NCBI RefSeq assembly: GCF_902459665.1
Contig: NZ_CABPSL010000001.1
Span: forward strand, 1-64,000
DNA: 64,000 bases
DNA from: Pandoraea cepalis
GTDB taxonomy: Bacteria; Pseudomonadota; Gammaproteobacteria; Burkholderiales; Burkholderiaceae
Direction of reading: 5' to 3'
How positions within the stretch are numbered: the stretch's first letter is position 1; every line of letters begins with the position of its first letter. The position numbers and the translations under genes were made by a program. The notes under the pieces were generated by a model that saw only the letters and a program-made list of their open reading frames with translations, searched no databases and was not told the DNA's origin. Positions 18,801-25,990 of this stretch are shown piece after piece.

Positions 18801-21777
18801 CCTGGCCGACTATGAACGTAACGTGGTGGCGCCCGGCCGATCGGCGGCGGTGACGAGCGCCGTCGGCGACCCGGGCATGCCGCTGCAAACCGCCTTGCGT
18901 GCGGCACGCACGCAGCGCAAGCCGGCCGGCGGCAATGACATTCGTATCGTCAACGCCCGCGAGCACAACCTGAAAGCGCTCGACGTCGCCATTCCGCGCG
19001 GCAAGTTCAGTGTGATCACGGGTGTCTCGGGGTCGGGCAAGTCGACGCTGGCCTTCGACATCCTCTTCAACGAAGGGCAGCGCCGCTATCTCGAATCGCT
19101 CAACGCCTATGCGCGGTCCATCGTGCAACCGGCGGGGCGCCCGGAAGTGGATGCGGTGTATGGCATCCCACCGACGGTCGCCATCGAACAGCGCCTCTCG
19201 CGCGGCGGACGCAAGAGTACGGTGGCGACCACGACCGAAGTCTGGCACTTCCTGCGTCTGCTGTACGTCAAGCTCGGCATTCAACACTGCATTCACGACG
19301 GTTCGCCCGTTACGGCGCAAAGCCCCGATTCCATCGTCGCGCAACTGATGCGCGATCGGCGCGGCCAGCATGTGGGGCTGCTCGCGCCGCTGGTCGTGGG
19401 CCGCAAGGGGATCTACACCGATCTCGCGAAGTGGGCCAAGGCGCGCGGGCATTCGCATCTGCGTGTCGATGGGGTGTTCCTCCCGGTCGACCCGTGGCCA
19501 AAGCTCGATCGATTCCGAGAGCACACCATCGAACTGCCGGTGGGCGACGTGATCGTCACGCCCGAGACCGAAGGCTTGCTGCGCACGCTGCTGGCGGCGG
19601 CGCTCGAGCAAGGCAAGGGCGTGATGCATCTGCTCGCGCCGCTCGACGGTCTCGGCGACGCGATGGGCAACGAGCAACCGGGCGAAGGCGTGGGCCAGAT
19701 CGAGGTGTTCTCGGTCAAGCGCGCCTGTCCGGTGTGCGGCACGAGCTATCCGGATCTCGATCCGCGCATGTTTTCGTTCAACAGCAAGCATGGCTGGTGT
19801 CAAACGTGCGTGGGCACGGGCCTGGCGCTCACGCGCGAGCAGCGCGAAGCGTTCGACGACACCGTGCTCAATCAGGACAACCGGGGGCGCGAGCATTCGT
19901 TGCCGTCGGAAGAGCAGGAGCCGGAGGGCGTGGGCGATCAGCCGTGTCCGGATTGCCACGGGGCGCGGCTCAATACCATCGCGCGCGCGGTGACGTTCGA
20001 CGAGCACGCGATCTCCGGCGTTGCGCAGTGGACCGTGACCGATGTGCGCGAGTGGATCGAAGGCCTCGAATTGCACGGTCGCGAAGCGAGCATCGCGCGC
20101 GATCTGATCAGCGAGATTCAGGGACGTCTGGCATTTCTCGAGGAAGTCGGGCTAGGCTATCTCACGCTCGATCGCGCGGCGCCGACGCTCTCGGGCGGCG
20201 AGTCGCAGCGCATTCGACTGGCGGCGCAACTCGGCAGCAATCTGCAGGGTGTTTGCTACGTGCTCGACGAGCCGACCATCGGCCTGCACCCGCGTGATAA
20301 CGGCATTCTGCTCGGCGCGTTGCGCAAGTTGGGCGATCAGGGCAACACGCTGGTGGTGGTCGAGCACGACGAAGACACGATTCGCCGCGCGGATCACATC
20401 ATCGACATCGGTCCCGGTGCGGGCAAACGTGGCGGCATGCTGGTCGCGCAGGGCAGCGTCGCCGATCTGGCCTCGCACCCCGAGTCGCTGACCGGCAAGT
20501 TCCTGGCGCATCCGTTGCAGCACCCGATTCATCCGCGCCGTGAAGTCATTGCGCCTGTGACCGGCGTCGAGGCGGTGCCGCCGAATTGGCTGACGGTGCA
20601 TGGCGCCACGCTCCACAACCTGAAGGACGTGACGGCGTCGTTGCCGTTGGCGCGACTCACGGCCATTACCGGCGTGTCGGGGTCGGGCAAATCGACGCTT
20701 GCACGCGACGTGCTGATGACGAACCTGCTCGACGCGGTGGGGCGTTCGGTGCTGTCGTCACCTGCCGAGCGACGTGCCCGCAAGGGCACGGTGCGTCACG
20801 CGGTGAAGGCGGACGGTAAGCCGCGTGCGACGTCGGCGGCACCGGCGGTGCCACGCAGTCCTGTGGTGCACGCGTGGCACGGTTGCGCGTCGGTGACCGG
20901 CTGGGAGGCGATCGATCGCGTGCTCGAAGTCGATCAGACGCCCATCGGCAAGACACCGCGCTCGTGCCCGGCCACGTATATCGGCTTCTGGGACACGATT
21001 CGCCGCTTGTTTGCCGATACGCTCGAAGCCCGCGCCCGTGGTTATGCGGCGTCGCGCTTCTCGTTCAATACCGGCGAAGGCCGTTGTCCGGCGTGCGAGG
21101 GGCAGGGCGTGCGCACCATCGGCATGAGCTTCCTCGCCGACGTGAAGGTGCTGTGCGACGTCTGTCACGGTCAGCGGTTCAACGCCGAGACGCTGGCCGT
21201 CACGTGGCGCGGCAAGAGCATCGGCGACGTGCTGACGATGGAAGTGGACGAAGCCGTCGAGTTCTTCGCGTCGATGCCGAGCATTGCGCATCCGCTGCAA
21301 CTGATGCAGGACGTCGGGCTCGGCTATCTCACGCTGGGACAACCGTCGCCGACGTTGTCGGGGGGCGAGGCGCAGCGCATCAAGCTCGTGACGGAGTTGA
21401 CCAAGGTGCGCGACGACGTCACGCGCCGCGGACAAAAGACGCCGCACACGCTGTATGTGCTCGACGAACCCACGGTCGGCCTTCACATGGCTGACGTGGC
21501 GCGTCTGATCCATGTGCTCCATCGGCTGGTGAATGGCGGGCATACCGTCGTCGTCATCGAGCACAACCTCGATGTGATTGCCGAAGCCGACTGGATCGTC
21601 GATATGGGCCCGGAGGGCGGCAAGAACGGCGGGACGGTCGTCGCCGCGACGTCACCCGATGCGCTGACGCAGGTCGCGGCGAGCCACACCGGCATCGCAC
21701 TCAAGCCAGTGCTTGCGCAAACGGTAGCGCCGGGGGCCTCGACAGCGATATCGGAAGCCGCCGCCACGTCGAAATAG
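15847..21777 (+). CDS. uvrA: Tandem (double-length) UvrA, excinuclease ABC subunit A
   Basis: 1976-residue DNA-damage recognition ATPase, about twice the usual 940 residues. It is two complete UvrA units in one chain. Walker A motifs start at residues 43 (GPSGSGKSS), 671 (GVSGSGKST), 1059 and 1609, and there are four matching LSGGE signatures (TLSGGEVQRINL, TLSGGEAQRLKL, TLSGGESQRIRL, TLSGGEAQRIKL). Zinc-finger cysteine pairs occur in both halves (CEACRGFG, CETCGGARL, CPTCGGSGF with CPDCDGKRY, CPVCG with CQTCVGTG, CPACEGQG with CDVCHGQRF). Inserts in the UvrB-binding position are present in both halves. Start is GTG 15847, the first start-type codon after an upstream stop. An SOS box lies 139 bp upstream. 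Long UvrA proteins like this are known in Burkholderiales. Whether it acts beside a standard UvrA elsewhere cannot be told here. Confidence 0.93.
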   Translation: MDTSSPKPDPSSNHAIRIRGARQHNLKNLDVDLQTGEMTVVTGPSGSGKSSLVFDTLFAEGQRRYVETFSAYARQFLDRMDRPQVDHVEGVPPAIAIDQTNPVRSSRSTVGTMTELNDHLKLLFARAAALFDRETAQPVRHDTPETIYADLMARTAPGDPRLVVTFPVELPGSVTADEVEQWLSASGYTRVQAEREVASADGARKVLDVVADRFRLQNTEKARAMEAIEASLKRGRGRVNVYVLADEGEPDIWRYSQDLHCPDSDLHYADPQPALFSFNSAYGACEACRGFGRVIGVDLGLVIPDERKTLRGGAIKTIQTPAWKEIQDDLLEYAGKASIPRDTPWSKLSPEHREWVIEGDPDWKGEWNKQWYGIRRFFGYLESKAYKMHIRVLLSKYRSYTMCETCGGARLKTEGLLWRLGSKENADAVLPPAQRVMPRGVAWSRESLEALPGLTMHDLMLMPISRVRQFFDSLTLPSSLLDDALKLLQEEVGTRLKYLCDVGIGYLTLDRQSRTLSGGEVQRINLTTALGTSLVNTLFVLDEPSIGLHPRDMDRIVAAMHRLRDAGNTLVVVEHDPAVMLAADRVIDMGPGPGERGGQIVFDGTPDEVRHADTLTGSYLGGRKHVANASNWRARPVDAATPRLRLTGVREHNLKQVSVEIPLGRLVCVTGVSGSGKSTLVQDVLNPALARHFGDPTEAPGAHDELIGAEQLSGVVFVDQSPIGKTARSNPASYVGAFDEIRKLFAAVPAALQRGYNASTFSFNSGNGRCPTCGGSGFEHVEMQFLSDVYLRCPDCDGKRYRAEVLDVKIQRAVPGEAMRELSVSDVLELTVNEAVKLFSSDRDVLRVLQPIVDVGLEYVKLGQPVPTLSGGEAQRLKLAGFLAEAAQKKTASGQKVAHRGRLFIFDEPTTGLHFDDIAKLMRAFAKLLDGGNSLLVIEHNLDVVRAADWIIDLGPEGGEGGGEVLCAGTLAQVVACEGSHTGRALADYERNVVAPGRSAAVTSAVGDPGMPLQTALRAARTQRKPAGGNDIRIVNAREHNLKALDVAIPRGKFSVITGVSGSGKSTLAFDILFNEGQRRYLESLNAYARSIVQPAGRPEVDAVYGIPPTVAIEQRLSRGGRKSTVATTTEVWHFLRLLYVKLGIQHCIHDGSPVTAQSPDSIVAQLMRDRRGQHVGLLAPLVVGRKGIYTDLAKWAKARGHSHLRVDGVFLPVDPWPKLDRFREHTIELPVGDVIVTPETEGLLRTLLAAALEQGKGVMHLLAPLDGLGDAMGNEQPGEGVGQIEVFSVKRACPVCGTSYPDLDPRMFSFNSKHGWCQTCVGTGLALTREQREAFDDTVLNQDNRGREHSLPSEEQEPEGVGDQPCPDCHGARLNTIARAVTFDEHAISGVAQWTVTDVREWIEGLELHGREASIARDLISEIQGRLAFLEEVGLGYLTLDRAAPTLSGGESQRIRLAAQLGSNLQGVCYVLDEPTIGLHPRDNGILLGALRKLGDQGNTLVVVEHDEDTIRRADHIIDIGPGAGKRGGMLVAQGSVADLASHPESLTGKFLAHPLQHPIHPRREVIAPVTGVEAVPPNWLTVHGATLHNLKDVTASLPLARLTAITGVSGSGKSTLARDVLMTNLLDAVGRSVLSSPAERRARKGTVRHAVKADGKPRATSAAPAVPRSPVVHAWHGCASVTGWEAIDRVLEVDQTPIGKTPRSCPATYIGFWDTIRRLFADTLEARARGYAASRFSFNTGEGRCPACEGQGVRTIGMSFLADVKVLCDVCHGQRFNAETLAVTWRGKSIGDVLTMEVDEAVEFFASMPSIAHPLQLMQDVGLGYLTLGQPSPTLSGGEAQRIKLVTELTKVRDDVTRRGQKTPHTLYVLDEPTVGLHMADVARLIHVLHRLVNGGHTVVVIEHNLDVIAEADWIVDMGPEGGKNGGTVVAATSPDALTQVAASHTGIALKPVLAQTVAPGASTAISEAAATSK

Positions 21778-21835
21778 CCGACCCACATCGCGAGCCGATC
21801 ACGGGCTCGCGATCCGGAATCCCAACTGGGGGACG

Positions 21836-21861
21836 CGGGACGCCTGATGGCGTCCCGTTTT
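21836..21861 (+). terminator. Rho-independent terminator of uvrA
   Basis: Perfect 9-bp stem CGGGACGCC (21836-21844) / GGCGTCCCG (21849-21857), TGAT loop, then TTTT. It lies 59 bp after the uvrA stop. A second hairpin without T-tract (GCGAGCC/GGCTCGC) precedes it near 21790-21811. Confidence 0.85.
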
Positions 21862-22047
21862 CATTGGGCGCGTAAGTGTGCGCGCACTGAGATGGGCAGA
21901 ATCGCCCAAAGTCAACCCTATTATTTCATATTCAGCAATTTAACATGGACGAATATCATCTTTATTGCGCATGCCGATGCCAATAGACTGCAATTGTCGA
22001 CGATGAATTGAACATCGCCGCGACTCAAACAGACAGGAGAAAACATC

Positions 22048-22350
22048 ATGAAGCGCGCTCTTATTACCTCAGCCCTGGTTTCCGCAGTGTTGGCCGTGTC
22101 GGCCGGTTCGGCCTTTGCCAGCGATGCCTTCGACGGCCCGACGGAATTCTCGTGGGTGCCGCAAACCAGCATGCTGACCCGCGCTCAGGTCGGTCAGGAA
22201 CTGGCGCAAGCCCAGCAAGCCGGTCTGCTGCAGCAACACGATTCGGTTTATCCGAAGTCGATCGCCAACTCGGGCGCTGCAGCGGTAGCCGCGACCCCGG
22301 GGTCGATCATCAACCTCGCCCTTGCCGGCAGCACGTACTTCGGTAGCTGA
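22048..22350 (+). CDS. Small exported protein, DUF4148-like
   Basis: 100-residue protein with a clear signal peptide (MKRALITSALVSAVLAVSAG, cleavage after AFA near residue 24). The mature part contains LTRAQVGQELAQAQQAGLL and VYPKSI, the pattern of the DUF4148 family common in Burkholderiales, whose role is unknown. The tail ends AGSTYFGS, close to the tail of the small protein at 27397-27642 (AGSIYFGQ). A good Shine-Dalgarno (AGGAGA) precedes the ATG by 7 bases. The 100 bp upstream are AT-rich, consistent with a strong promoter, and a terminator follows at 22441, so it looks monocistronic and possibly highly expressed. Confidence 0.82.
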   Translation: MKRALITSALVSAVLAVSAGSAFASDAFDGPTEFSWVPQTSMLTRAQVGQELAQAQQAGLLQQHDSVYPKSIANSGAAAVAATPGSIINLALAGSTYFGS

Positions 22351-22440
22351 TTCGCGTCACCCATCGCAGTACTGGCGGCACCTCCCGTGAGCCAGCGCCT
22401 GTGCGGCGCGTCGCGACTCCGGGGCGGCGCCTCCGATCAC

Positions 22441-22473
22441 AAATCGGCCACTTCGCGTGGCCGATTTTGTTTT
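22441..22473 (+). terminator. Rho-independent terminator after the DUF4148-like gene
   Basis: 11-bp perfect stem AAATCGGCCAC (22441-22451) / GTGGCCGATTT (22457-22467), 5-nt loop, followed by TGTTTT. Confidence 0.88.
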
Positions 22474-22503
22474 GTGCGTCCCCCTTTGCGATGCGTCGCG
22501 CCC

Positions 22504-22580
22504 TGTGGACAAATCTGTCGATAACCCTGTGGGTAAGCTGTGGCGCACCTGTGACCAAGCTGTGGATTTCCGGTGGGCAA
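22504..22580 (+). repeat. Phased array of DnaA-box-like 9-mers
   Basis: Seven copies related to TGTGGATAA (reverse complement of the DnaA box TTATCCACA) begin at 22504, 22516, 22528, 22539, 22550, 22561 and 22572, so the spacing is 12, 12, 11, 11, 11, 11 bp. The first three (TGTGGACAA, TGTCGATAA, TGTGGGTAA) differ from the box at one base. The later ones are more degenerate. The near-helical spacing puts them on one face of the DNA. They lie between a terminator and uppP. Confidence 0.6.
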
Positions 22581-22765
22581 GTCGCGCCGCCTTGACCCAA
22601 GGTACCCGTCGGAAACGGCTCACTTGCCCACTTCGTGACACGTCTGTTGGAGTATCATGCGCGGCAGCCGGTGGTGGGTAGGGAACCGGCGCCGCCGTCA
22701 TGTGACCGTCACGAAAGTGTCATGTATCCGGCGTAGGCTCCTTGCCCATTTCACAAGGATTTCGC

Positions 22766-23617
22766 ATGGATTATCTGCAAGTGCTCGTGCTCGCGATTGT
22801 GCAGGGCGTGGCGGAGTTGCTTCCCGTGTCGAGTTCGGCACACGTGATCATGGCCGAGAAACTGATGGGTCTCGACCCGTCGGCGCCCGCCATGACGTTA
22901 TTGCTCGTCATGCTGCACACCGGCACGATGCTCGCCGTCATCGTCTATTTCTGGAAGTCGTGGCGCGAGCGCTATTTCTCGTCGAAGCACGATTTCATGC
23001 ATAACGCGAAGCAAGTCGTCATCGCGACGGGCTTCACGGGCGTGATCGGGCTGGCCTTGATGCTGTTTATCGAGAAGGTCTTGATGCGTGGCTCCCAACA
23101 CGCCGAGATCGAGCACTTGTTCGGCAATCTGTACATCATCTCCGGCGGCCTCGCGATGGCGGGCATCCTGATTCTGATTTCGGGCAGCAAGCGTCCGCCG
23201 ATGGGCGATCGCCCGTTGCGCGGTGCCGACTCGGCCTGGATCGGCGCGGTGCAGGGCTTGTGCCTGCCGTTCCGTGGTTTCTCGCGCTCGGGATCGACCA
23301 TCTCGACGGGGATGATGCGCGGGCTCGATAAAATCCGTGTCGAGGAATTCAGCTTCGCGCTGGCCGTGGTGCTCACGCCGCCGGTGATCGCCAAGGAGGC
23401 GTATCGCCTGTACAAGTCGGGCGGCGCGCAATCGTTCTCCGGTCACTACATGACGGTGCTCACGCCGAGCCTCGTCGGCATGGTGTTCAGCTTCCTTGCC
23501 GGTCTGGTGGCGCTGCGCTGGTTGTCGCGCTGGCTCGAACACGGCCGCTGGTATCTGTTCGGCATCTACTGCCTCGTGGCCTCGGGCGTCGTGCTGGCGG
23601 CGAGCCAATATCTGTAA
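22766..23617 (+). CDS. uppP: Undecaprenyl-diphosphatase (UppP/BacA family)
   Basis: 283-residue polytopic membrane enzyme that dephosphorylates undecaprenyl diphosphate to recycle the lipid carrier for cell-wall synthesis. Its overproduction is classically linked to bacitracin resistance. The first catalytic motif is present as QGVAELLPVSSSAH (Q/E-x3-E). The second motif is RGFSRSGST rather than the usual PGxSRSxxT, so this is a divergent branch. About eight membrane segments are visible. ATG 22766 is chosen because AAGGA lies 6-7 bases upstream. The frame also extends to 22742 without support. It stands alone between a repeat array and a convergent LysR gene. Confidence 0.87.
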   Translation: MDYLQVLVLAIVQGVAELLPVSSSAHVIMAEKLMGLDPSAPAMTLLLVMLHTGTMLAVIVYFWKSWRERYFSSKHDFMHNAKQVVIATGFTGVIGLALMLFIEKVLMRGSQHAEIEHLFGNLYIISGGLAMAGILILISGSKRPPMGDRPLRGADSAWIGAVQGLCLPFRGFSRSGSTISTGMMRGLDKIRVEEFSFALAVVLTPPVIAKEAYRLYKSGGAQSFSGHYMTVLTPSLVGMVFSFLAGLVALRWLSRWLEHGRWYLFGIYCLVASGVVLAASQYL

Positions 23618-23680
23618 TCGGTCAGGTGACGTCTTGCGTGGGCGGCGTGCCAGGCACTGCCCACGCCATACCCACGGGCG

Positions 23681-24544
23681 TTACACCAGTCCCGCCACGA
23701 CCTCCAGAAACGCCGCAATCGCTCGCGACGCTCGCCGCTGCGCCAGACACACAACGACCGTTGTCGTCTCCACGCGTGCGTCGCTGATCGATACGGTGGC
23801 AAGTCGCGCGTCGGGCGTATGCTCACGCGCCGACACCGCAGCGATTCCCAGCCCCAGAATCACCGCCTCGCGAATCGCTTCGCGACTGCCGATCTCCATC
23901 GCCACGGTCGGTGTCACCCCCGCCGCTTGCAACGCCGCTTCGAGCGCGTGCCGCGTGGTCGATCCCGGCTCGCGCATGAGCATCGGCTCGTCAGCCAGCG
24001 CCGCGAGCGGCACGCTGCGTCGCTTGGCGAAGCGGTGCGCGCGCGGCACCAACAGCACGACCGGATGGGTGCGGTAGGTCACGGCATGCAGACGCGCGTC
24101 GTCGTGATAGCGCGCGAGCACCGCCACGTCCGTGCGATAGGCCAGCAGGCTCTCGATCATCTCTTCGGAATTGCCCGGCCGCATGGAAATGCGAATGCCG
24201 GGGTAACGCGGCTGGAATGCCGCCACGATCTCCATCGCGTGATGCGGTCCGACGGCACCCAGGCGTAGTTCGCCGGTGCGTAGCTCACCGTGCTCCTTGA
24301 GCAGACCAAGCGCTTCGGCTTCGTCGGAGAAGATGCGCAGGCTCACCGCATACAACGATTTTCCGGTGGGCGTGAGCGTCAGTCCACGACCGTGCCGGTA
24401 GAACAGTTCGACACCGTAGGTCTCCTCCAGCGCACGAATCTGCGTGGTCATCGTGGGCTGGCTCACATGCAGCGCCTGGGCCGCGCGCGTCACGCTGCCG
24501 TGGTGCGCCACCGCATGGAACGAGCGCAGTTGGGTAATCCGCAT
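23681..24544 (-). CDS. LysR regulator, aminoethylphosphonate-associated type
   Basis: 287-residue LysR regulator. The N-terminal winged helix-turn-helix (residues 4-62, [20 protein letters not shown], then [20 protein letters not shown]) is followed by the periplasmic-binding-like effector domain. The sequence [34 protein letters not shown] and [20 protein letters not shown] resembles the LysR subfamily found beside 2-aminoethylphosphonate catabolic genes. It diverges from an iron alcohol dehydrogenase of phosphonate-associated type, 148 bp away, and probably controls it and the following transporter. The subfamily call is from memory of the family pattern. LysR itself is certain. Confidence 0.85.
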   Translation of the reverse strand: MRITQLRSFHAVAHHGSVTRAAQALHVSQPTMTTQIRALEETYGVELFYRHGRGLTLTPTGKSLYAVSLRIFSDEAEALGLLKEHGELRTGELRLGAVGPHHAMEIVAAFQPRYPGIRISMRPGNSEEMIESLLAYRTDVAVLARYHDDARLHAVTYRTHPVVLLVPRAHRFAKRRSVPLAALADEPMLMREPGSTTRHALEAALQAAGVTPTVAMEIGSREAIREAVILGLGIAAVSAREHTPDARLATVSISDARVETTTVVVCLAQRRASRAIAAFLEVVAGLV

Positions 24545-24585
24545 CGATGACGCTCCCGTGACGAGGTATAGGTTTTACCAATACT

Positions 24586-24614
24586 TTGACGAAAAATTGT
24601 GAATTGGAAGTATA
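24586..24614 (+). promoter_or_regulatory. Candidate promoter of the iron alcohol dehydrogenase gene
   Basis: TTGACG (24586-24591), 17-bp spacer, AGTATA (24609-24614). The motif GTATAGG occurs here and again about 45 bp upstream (24566-24572), which could be paired contacts for the divergent LysR protein. Confidence 0.4.
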
Positions 24615-24692
24615 GGACGGTCCTCACCATAATCCAGCTCAATCTTCGTCAATCGATCGCAGCGCCCGCGGGTGCTGCGGCACCTCCTCACC

Positions 24693-25790
24693 ATGACTGC
24701 ATGTTCACGTTTCCATAATCCGGTCGATGTTCGCTTCGGTGCGGGTGCCCTTGCTCAGTTGCCCGAATTGGTCGGCGAGCGGCGGGTTGTGCTCGTCACG
24801 ATGCCCGAAGCACGGGCGCTCGGCATGACGGGACGAGTCGAAGCGCTGCTTGGGCAACGGCTGGCGGGGACGATCGATCGTGTCAGCCCGAACCCGGATG
24901 TGCGCGAACTCGCCCCGATGTACAGCGATTTCTGGCGGCGGTACGGCCAGTGCGAGGTGATCGTGGCACTGGGCGGCGGCAGCGCGCTCGACACGGCCAA
25001 GCTGTTGATGGTCGCGGGCGAGGATGATCGCTTTGCGACGCTCGTCGATGCGCTTGATGCGGGGGGCGACTTTCGGCCATCGCGGACCAAGCGTCTCATC
25101 ACCGTTCCGACGACGGCCGGCACCGGCAGCGAAGTCACCCCGTGGGCCACGTTGTGGGATCGTCATGTGAAGCACAAGAAGTACTCGCTGCATTTACCCG
25201 AGACGTGGCCGGAGGCGGCGATTGTCGATCCGCAACTGACGCGCTCGCTGCCGCACGCCATCACGCTGCAAAGCGGACTCGACGCCCTCTCGCACGCGCT
25301 CGAGGCGATCTGGAATGTCAACGCCAATCCGATTTCCGACACCTTCGCCGTGACGGCGGCGCGCGACATGATGCGCGTGTTGCCGCAGCTGATGGTGTCA
25401 CTGGACGACGAGACGTTGCGCGCTCAGGCGGCGCTCGCGGCACTGCAAGCGGGCATGGCGTTCTCCAACACGAAGACCGCGTTGGCGCATTCCATTTCGT
25501 ACGACATGACGATTCGACATGGACTCCCGCACGGCATTGCGTGCTCGTTCACCTTGCCGGCGGTGATGCGTCTGGCGATAGGCCGCCGTGCCGATCGCGA
25601 CGCGGTGCTGGCGCAGGTGTTCGACGGCGACATTGGCCGCGCCCCGGACAAGCTCACCGCGTTGCTCAACGGTTTGGGCGTGGCGACCGAGTTTTCGGCC
25701 TATGGCGTGTCCGAGCCGGAATCGAGCGCGATGATCGCCGCCGCGCTCGACGGCCCGCGCGGACGCAATTTCATCGGCGCCACCGCCTGA
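24693..25790 (+). CDS. Iron-containing alcohol dehydrogenase, phosphonate-associated type
   Basis: 365-residue group III NAD(P)-dependent dehydrogenase. The cofactor motif is ALGGGSALDTAKLL. PTTAGTGSEVTPWAT is the family signature. Metal-binding positions are visible in SGLDALSHALEAIWN (Asp, His) and HSISYDMTIRHGLPHG (His residues). The closest family pattern I recognise is the phosphonate-metabolism iron alcohol dehydrogenase, suggested to interconvert phosphonoacetaldehyde and 2-hydroxyethylphosphonate. No phnW, phnX or C-P lyase gene is in the window, so the substrate is an inference. ATG 24693 is used; an upstream GTG at 24672 adds seven residues. The following MHS transporter on the same strand may bring in the substrate. 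Confidence 0.85.
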   Translation: MTACSRFHNPVDVRFGAGALAQLPELVGERRVVLVTMPEARALGMTGRVEALLGQRLAGTIDRVSPNPDVRELAPMYSDFWRRYGQCEVIVALGGGSALDTAKLLMVAGEDDRFATLVDALDAGGDFRPSRTKRLITVPTTAGTGSEVTPWATLWDRHVKHKKYSLHLPETWPEAAIVDPQLTRSLPHAITLQSGLDALSHALEAIWNVNANPISDTFAVTAARDMMRVLPQLMVSLDDETLRAQAALAALQAGMAFSNTKTALAHSISYDMTIRHGLPHGIACSFTLPAVMRLAIGRRADRDAVLAQVFDGDIGRAPDKLTALLNGLGVATEFSAYGVSEPESSAMIAAALDGPRGRNFIGATA

Positions 25791-25990
25791 TCGTCAGGTG
25801 GCCGCTACGGTCGTATGCGTTCGCGCGCATGCGTGTTTTCGCGTCTTACCCGCAGTCCCCGTAATCCGCATCATCAAAACATAGCCGCGCGATCCAAAGG
25901 CGGCACTGAGACATCCAGGAGACAGACGCCCGGCGCAGACCGGTGCGTCGCAGCGCGCCGCCACGGCGCGGCGCATCAACAGGAGGCGCA

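Noticed and set aside
15856-20076. A 1406-codon open frame on the minus strand opposite uvrA
   Set aside because: It mirrors the codon structure of uvrA in a GC-rich genome, gives a His/Arg/Ala-rich product with no recognisable motif, and overlaps a gene with unmistakable UvrA motifs.
22504-22580. Chromosomal origin of replication
   Set aside because: DnaA-like repeats are present, but most copies are degenerate, and no dnaA, dnaN, gyrB, rpmH or AT-rich unwinding element is adjacent.
22504-22580. CRISPR array
   Set aside because: Units are 9 bp at 11-12 bp spacing, far too short for CRISPR repeats and spacers.
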